This document shows positions 7,771 through 11,897 of a stretch of 11,897 bases of DNA, in pieces. The position numbers were made by a program, and so were the translations under genes. The number at the start of each line of letters is the position of its first letter. Within the stretch, counting starts at the first letter, position 1. Source of the stretch: Euperipatoides rowelli (lineage: Eukaryota > Onychophora > Udeonychophora > Euonychophora > Peripatopsidae); the NCBI GenBank assembly GCA_003024985.2, contig PXIH01S0021364.1. One strand, 5' to 3'. Below the pieces are notes generated by a model, which was not told the origin of the DNA, made no database searches, and saw nothing but the letters and a program-made list of their open reading frames with translations.

Positions 7771-8923
7771 AATTATACGTTAGTGAGTATTAAACTGAAT
7801 GGACACCAAAATTACAATACAATTATTTATATATAATATGTGTGATAAGCCAAATTAATTGAAAAAATTAATGTATTAAATAGGCAAGAGTAAAATAAAC
7901 AAGTTAGAAGACAAAAATGATAACCTTTTTTTAGAGGGGGGGAGGATACACATTTTCAGAGGAAACATTTGATTTTTTTTACACATTTTCGGATTTTTGG
8001 CAGGAGGGGATGTAGCCCACTCTCCCTGGGTGTGTGTATAGTAAAATTAAATTAAAAAATAAACAGAACAAAGATAAGATGAATGACCAGCATATAAAAC
8101 CAACTATTTTTAGTCTACACTAACTAAATCAAAGCAATATGTCAAAGATATTTCAAAGCGGCCTTTTTATTTTAACTTTATCTTAAATAGTAAAACTGCA
8201 ATGGCCACGAACCTTTATAGAAAAGTGCATGTGTAAGATTTTTCACATGCTTAGATTTCACATGTTTAGATAAAAATTATTTTATTATTATTATTTTGAA
8301 ACAATAGGATAAAATATACCGTACTGTAATACAGATTATCCTAATAAAAACCGCATATTTTTTTCCATTTAAATATGTCCTCTCATTAAGAGATTTATAT
8401 TGTTAATTGTTTCTTAAATGATTTTAGGAATAAGGGAAAGAGGGATGGGGAGAAGAGGTATCAGGGGAGGGGAGATATCTAGGGCCCTATATTTAAATTA
8501 ACAAAGGGCTTTCAGCTAGTTAATAATAAAACAGATGTGCAAGGTTAACAATACTTACTATAACAGTATACCGCTGATAGCCATACTATACAGCTTCTAA
8601 TTGGCATAGAAAATGAAGGAAATCAATACAAATCAATATTAAACTTAAACAATTTTTAATCAGTACAATAATAATTTTAAAATTAATTGTAAATTTATAG
8701 TTAAATATTCAATTCTGTTTTGTAAGACATTTGCATATTATGGAAAAATTATATTTCCCACTAGGCCTAATTTAATGTATAATCAACACTTCAATTTAAT
8801 ATTTGTAATTATATCCAAAACCTTTTTTTTTTAGGGCTAGGATATAAATCTCATAGATGTTAATTATCTTCATTGTATACAGTTTTAATTATATTGAAAT
8901 AAACGTGATAATAATAATTTTAG
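7771..8923. other. AT-rich DNA, no gene recognised
   Basis: No coding or RNA gene was seen. The stretch contains a run of seven G (7936-7942) beside two copies of ACACATTTTC (about 7946 and 7981), and a 15-base tandem pair TTTCACATG(C/T)TTAGA at 8241-8270. A small hairpin lies at 8227-8250 (GCATGTG/CACATGC). A purine-rich patch with five G runs lies at 8434-8472. One TAGGCCTA palindrome is at 8762-8769. Confidence 0.55.
8241..8270. repeat. Tandem duplication of a 15-base unit
   Basis: TTTCACATGCTTAGA (8241-8255) is followed directly by TTTCACATGTTTAGA (8256-8270), differing at one base. The first copy also pairs with GCATGTG at 8227-8233 to form a small hairpin. Confidence 0.7.
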
Positions 8924-9454
8924 ACCATTAAAATGAAAATGATAAAGGTTGTAAAAGGGAGTAGAAATTACAACAAGCTCTATATTCAATCAAACGAATT
9001 ACTTAATAAAAAATCTATTGACCTACTTGAATGGTCTGTGTTTAAATCTATGATCGGTGATAAGCTAATAAAGTTAAACAAGACATTTACTAATAATTGA
9101 AATAACAATATTGAAGCAATGAGAAAAATAATAGAAATACCTAATAAACATGAAAAACAAAATACCCTTTTCTATTCAAGTGTTAAGAAAAAGTTGATAG
9201 ATTTAAATGAACAAGCTGAAGAGCTTAACACAATTAAAAATTTTAAGAGAGTAATTAATGATAAGGAAATCATAACTTCAAATCTCTGAAATAGATCATT
9301 TAAAAATAAAAATAATAATAATAAAAATAGTGGTGGGCAGCTAACGGATTCTGACCAGGATCTTTACCAATTTATTCACAGTTTTTATTATAATAAACTC
9401 GTACTTGTGATTGATGATTTGGATTTTGTCGATGGAAAACTTTGTGATTTACCA
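8924..9454 (+). pseudogene. LINE B ORF2, linker between endonuclease and reverse transcriptase
   Basis: One frame stays readable over 531 bases with only two internal stops (TGA at 9098 and 9287). The translation is lysine-, asparagine- and leucine-rich (for example KSIDLLEWSVFKSMIGDKLI and KKKLIDLNEQAEELNTIKNF) and ends with DQDLYQFIHSFYYNKLV before a TAA at 9455. Charged helical sequence followed by a short FYxxLY-like strand is usual in the L1/Tx1 linker just before the polymerase. Both TGA stops could derive from CGA arginine codons by one C-to-T change. The assignment comes mainly from position upstream of the polymerase, because linkers are poorly conserved. Confidence 0.65.
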
Positions 9455-9482
9455 TAAAGGAGGACTCCAATTATAACTTTAA

Positions 9483-9660
9483 AATCAATAACTATCAAAT
9501 ATTGAAGGCTTTCAAAATAATTAATAAAATGTGTCCCCCAGGACCAGACAGGCTAACTTTATTGTTTTTTAACACTTTTGATTACATTCTAGTTCCAAAT
9601 ACTAAATAAAGTTTATAATCATTTTATTAATTTTAATTACTGTAAAAAGTTTATACTGTA
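9483..9660 (+). pseudogene. LINE B reverse transcriptase, PGPD segment
   Basis: The frame from 9483 reads INNYQILKAFKIINKMCP. After a one-base slip within the C run at 9534-9538, the frame from 9541 reads GPDRLTLLFFNTFDYIL up to a TAA at 9607. LINE polymerases carry a conserved xSPGPDGLxxEFYKxF block at this point; here it is PGPDRLTLLFF, with the usual glycine changed to arginine. From 9608 a third frame (KVYNHFINFNYCKKF) covers the following helix. The frame changes within under 180 bases show how decayed this copy is. Confidence 0.75.
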
Positions 9661-9678
9661 AATCAATCCTTATTTTTC

Positions 9679-9945
9679 ATGATTAGGAAAAGCAATACTA
9701 AAAGTGATGGTTCTAAGCCCTCTAAGGTATTAACAATAAAAGATTTGCGGCCAATAACAATGGAGAATGCAGACATGAAGATTTTTGCTAAGATAACTAA
9801 TGAAATATTGACTAGTCACTTGCCTAAATTAGTAAGTCCATACTTATTTCCAATGAAAAATCGTTCCATTCATACATCAATCTATTTATTGCAAGAAGCT
9901 ATCTATCAAATTAAAAGAGAAAGAAGAAATAATGAATTTTGTTGA
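9679..9945 (+). pseudogene. LINE B reverse transcriptase fingers
   Basis: This 88-residue open stretch contains LRPITMENADMKIFAKI at residues 23-39, the block usually written YRPISLLNxDYKIxxKI in L1-like enzymes. LPKLVSPYLFPMKNRSIH follows, where the conserved QxGFxxGRSIxDN motif has degenerated (QAGF to LFPM, GR to NR). It then reads SIYLLQEAIYQIKRERRNNE. It stops at a TGA at 9943, just before motif A, which continues in another frame at 9948. The apparent methionine start is a chance codon inside the old ORF, not a true start. Confidence 0.85.
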
Positions 9946-9947
9946 TA

Positions 9948-10309
9948 GATTTCAAGCAAGCATTTGTTAACGTTTCTGTTGAAATTATTTATGTAAAAAT
10001 ATTATAGATTTCTTTGGTTCATCAAATTTATCTAAAGCATTAATAAATTTCTTAACTTCCAGAACTCTCTCGCTAAAGTATGAGGGTAAAATTTTCCCTG
10101 CATTCAAAGTGAAAAAATCAATTCCTCAGGGATCTGCTTTAAGTTCAGGAATTTTTAACATATACATTAATGAACTAATTCACAATTTAAACAATAACTT
10201 GGTTGATATGTATATAAAGTCTTTCAATTGTAACGTGAAATCTTTCGGGTACCTAGATGACATAGCTGTCCTCTGTGCAGATAGGGATGAGCTTGACATT
10301 GCAATTTAA
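9948..10309 (+). pseudogene. LINE B reverse transcriptase palm, motifs A to C
   Basis: From 9948 the translation reads DFKQAFVNVSVEIIYVKIL: motif A, with its catalytic aspartate (GAT 9948-9950), usually D(F/L)xKAFDxV, here with V in place of the second D. After a frameshift near 10000 the frame reads IIDFFGSSNLSKALINFL, then IPQGSALSSGIFNIYINEL, a well-preserved motif B. It then reaches SFGYLDDIAVLC, motif C, with both aspartates intact at 10256-10261. YLDD in place of the common YADD/FADD is unusual. The frame closes at a TAA at 10307 that looks like a CAA codon changed by one base, and continues afterwards. Confidence 0.87.
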
Positions 10310-10863
10310 TTTCTTGAAGAGTTTTCTCATCTCACTGGTTCAAAATTTAATAGCGAGAAATCCTTTGCATATGAACTGCTAGATAATAAGACAATAGAAA
10401 ATTTTGCAAGTAGTAGGCTAAACCAAAGAAATTTTTGTGAATCCCATTCCCGTTTCACGGTACTGAAATGTATAAAAAAGTGCAAAACAATATCTTCGAG
10501 AAAGTAAGAAATTCATGTAGCTTCATAAGGGACAAATATATTTATTTGCCTTTTAATATTAAGGTGATCAATACATACATAGTTCCGCTTTTTAACTTCT
10601 ATGCCCCCATAGCATATTTACCAAAAAATTTATAAAGTCTATATACGTGTTTCAATCAAGCGATATGGAAGGATAGGAAATCATTTATATCTATGAACAA
10701 ATTAAGACATCCAAAATACCTTGGAGGATTACAATGCTATGAGATTCAATGCATACCGTATGTCAAAATTTTTATTTACCTTGATTCTCTTGTGTACCAG
10801 TTGGAAATTGAGCCAGCTGATACTCCCCTCCATTTGAGTATTACTCACCACTATTTTAAATAT
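10310..10863 (+). pseudogene. LINE B ORF2 post-palm region
   Basis: Beyond the TAA at 10307 the same frame continues FLEEFSHLTGSKFNSEKS, the motif D region with the conserved SGxxxNxxKS pattern. A frameshift near 10430 leads to FL-stop-IPFPFHGTEMYKKV, where TGA (10438) probably replaced GGA in the common FLGIPF strand. This frame runs through NIKVINTYIVPLFNFYAPIA, a TAA at 10633, AIWKDRKSFISMNKLRHPKY and LGGLQCYEIQ. The last two blocks correspond to the FxWxxxxxxIxxxxLxxPxxxGGL motif that L1- and Tx1-type ORF2 proteins share. It ends at a TAA at 10864. Confidence 0.8.
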
Positions 10864-10866
10864 TAA

Positions 10867-11285
10867 AAGAAAACTGTTATGAATTAATGGATGACCTTTA
10901 TAGATTTGGACCTGAGAGAATTGCATATAAAGATATTGAATCAATTTGCTTCACTGAATATTTAAATGATACATCAGCTTTGTATATTAAATGCAGCCTC
11001 AAAGACTTAAAAAATACTTGTGCCTCTCCATCCATTATAGATTTCTCTTATAAATTCCTGGTGGATGCCCTTCCACTTAAAAATAAAATTAAATCAATTC
11101 ACAAATACTTTGAGCGAATTTATTGTTGTTTTTCTGATGAGGAAGAAAATTTTAACCATTTATTTTTTGAGTGTGGAAAATTCAAGAATATTACTGAATC
11201 TTTTTTTGAGACTTCTGAAGTTCTAGAGTCTTTAGAATTTAAAAAACGTGTGTATATTTGCAACAAGAAATACCTGTATATGTAG
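10867..11285 (+). pseudogene. LINE B ORF2 C-terminal domain with degenerate zinc finger
   Basis: About 139 codons are open here (the first ATG is at 10887). The translation includes IIDFSYKFLVDALPLKNKIK, then IYCCFSDEEENFNHLFFECG. The latter resembles the C-x2-C...H-x4-C finger that closes many LINE ORF2 proteins: the His (11157) and last Cys are kept, but the second Cys of the first pair appears to be Ser (CCFS). The frame closes at a TAG at 11283. The protein continues in another frame from about 11280. The uninterrupted length suggests chance survival, not function, because the polymerase upstream is broken. Confidence 0.75.
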
Positions 11286-11517
11286 GCATTATTTCACACT
11301 AATGTTCTCATTATGGACATATAGAAACCAAGTTATCTTTGGTGATAACAGTGAAAAGTTAGAAGAGTTTGTTTATGCAAGATTCAAAAAAAGCTTGGAC
11401 TTTGATAAAAGGTACATGGAAAGTGATCTTGTGAAGGAAATATGGGGCAATGAACCTTATAATATTTCCAATTGGGTTGATTATTTAAAAAACTATTGTT
11501 GCTTTGGAAAGTACTAA
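11281..11517 (+). pseudogene. LINE B ORF2 extreme C-terminus
   Basis: After a frameshift near 11280 the translation reads HYFTLMFSLWTYRNQVIFGD, a block like the WxxWxxRNxxxF segment found after the zinc finger in Tx1/L1-like proteins, then a charged stretch (KLEEFVYARFKKSLDFDKRY). It ends DYLKNYCCFGKY at a TAA at 11515, probably the natural end of ORF2. The open frame formally extends back to 11248, but that part duplicates the preceding segment in the wrong frame. Confidence 0.7.
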
Positions 11518-11897
11518 AACTATATTTTAACATGTAGATATACTGTAGATAGGTAATGTTATAAAAAGATTATAACTAGTAAGCTAACATAGTTTTAACA
11601 GAAATGGTGACATCCAATCTAACTTGAGTATTTTTAACACAAAGATAGATTTTGAATAATAAAAATAATCATCATGAGAAATATATCATAAATTATTGGC
11701 TATTTATATAGCCATTAAGAGACTAATTATAAATTCATTAGTTATTAATTTATTGTATTAGATTAAAGACTGCCACTTTGTAGATTGAAATAGTTTACTA
11801 CTATATCACAAGGGTTTATACAAAATTATGGTGAGGCAGGCATAGAGGCAAAACTATTTTGATCAAAGTAGGCTATAAAGGGAAAAAAAATATCAAA
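11518..11897. other. Possible LINE B 3' UTR and AT-rich flank
   Basis: No gene was seen. The first part may be LINE B 3' untranslated sequence, but no poly(A) or short-repeat tail marks an end. Two small inverted repeats follow each other at 11697-11714 (TGGCTA/TAGCCA) and about 11722-11742 (ACTAAT/ATTAGT). Confidence 0.45.

Larger units (their letters stand above)
8924..11517 (+). mobile_element. LINE B: 5'-truncated L1/Tx1-like non-LTR retrotransposon
   Basis: A second retrotransposon remnant spans most of the right end. In order it shows the linker upstream of the polymerase (8924-9454), the PGPD-type motif before the fingers (9483-9606), the fingers RPIT..(9679-9945), palm motifs A to C (9948-10309), the post-palm region (10310-10863), and a C-terminal zinc-finger-like and helical region (10867-11517). 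Motifs such as KxxxPKxLGGL and HLFFEC suggest the L1/Tx1 group, unlike LINE A. The endonuclease is missing, so the copy is 5'-truncated near 8920. At least six frameshifts and several stops show that it is inactive. Many stops look like single base changes from CGA, CAA or GGA codons. The 3' limit and target duplication were not found. Confidence 0.85.

Noticed and set aside
8434-8472. Possible G-quadruplex (five G runs)
   Set aside because: The loop between the third and fourth runs is 13 bases, so it does not meet the usual loop limit.

Overview
This window looks like an intergenic or intronic stretch of an animal nuclear genome. It is very AT-rich, has no bacterial-style dense coding, no recognisable tRNA or rRNA gene, and no intact host gene. 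It is filled with decayed mobile elements: two non-LTR retrotransposons (LINEs) of different types, a small hAT-like non-autonomous DNA transposon, a minisatellite, and the broken remnant of a protein family I associate with repeated genes in invertebrate genomes. The repeated palindrome TAGGCCTA and the mix of elements fit an aquatic invertebrate (metazoan), but the sequence does not let me name the species.

Layout. 1-840: AT-rich DNA opening with two hairpins. 838-1202: hAT-like MITE with short terminal inverted repeats and a near-perfect 8-bp target duplication. 1203-2160: AT-rich, no gene seen. About 2160-2775: minisatellite with a 36-bp period. 2785-3748: no gene seen. About 3749-6420: plus-strand remnant of LINE A, starting inside its reverse transcriptase and interrupted by two foreign segments (about 3893-4001 and 4640-5504). 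Both segments look like minus-strand 3' ends of other retroposons. 6424-6441: a run of 18 T. 6442-7190: unassigned DNA with an (AATCTA)-type tail. About 7228-7770: frameshifted pseudogene of an uncharacterised family. 7771-8920: no gene seen. About 8924-11517: plus-strand remnant of LINE B, an L1/Tx1-like element that has lost its endonuclease but keeps recognisable linker, reverse transcriptase and C-terminal regions. 11518-11897: possible 3' UTR of LINE B, then AT-rich DNA.

How the parts work together: as far as I can see they do not. All protein-coding material is broken by stops and frameshifts, so the window records successive insertions followed by neutral decay. The least expected observations are the extreme strand-specific shortage of cytosine in LINE A (about 2% C against 30% G over its last 480 bases), the 36-bp minisatellite, the hAT-like MITE, the YLDD active-site variant in LINE B, and a 22-of-23-base match between the tail near 6775 and the pseudogene at 7469.
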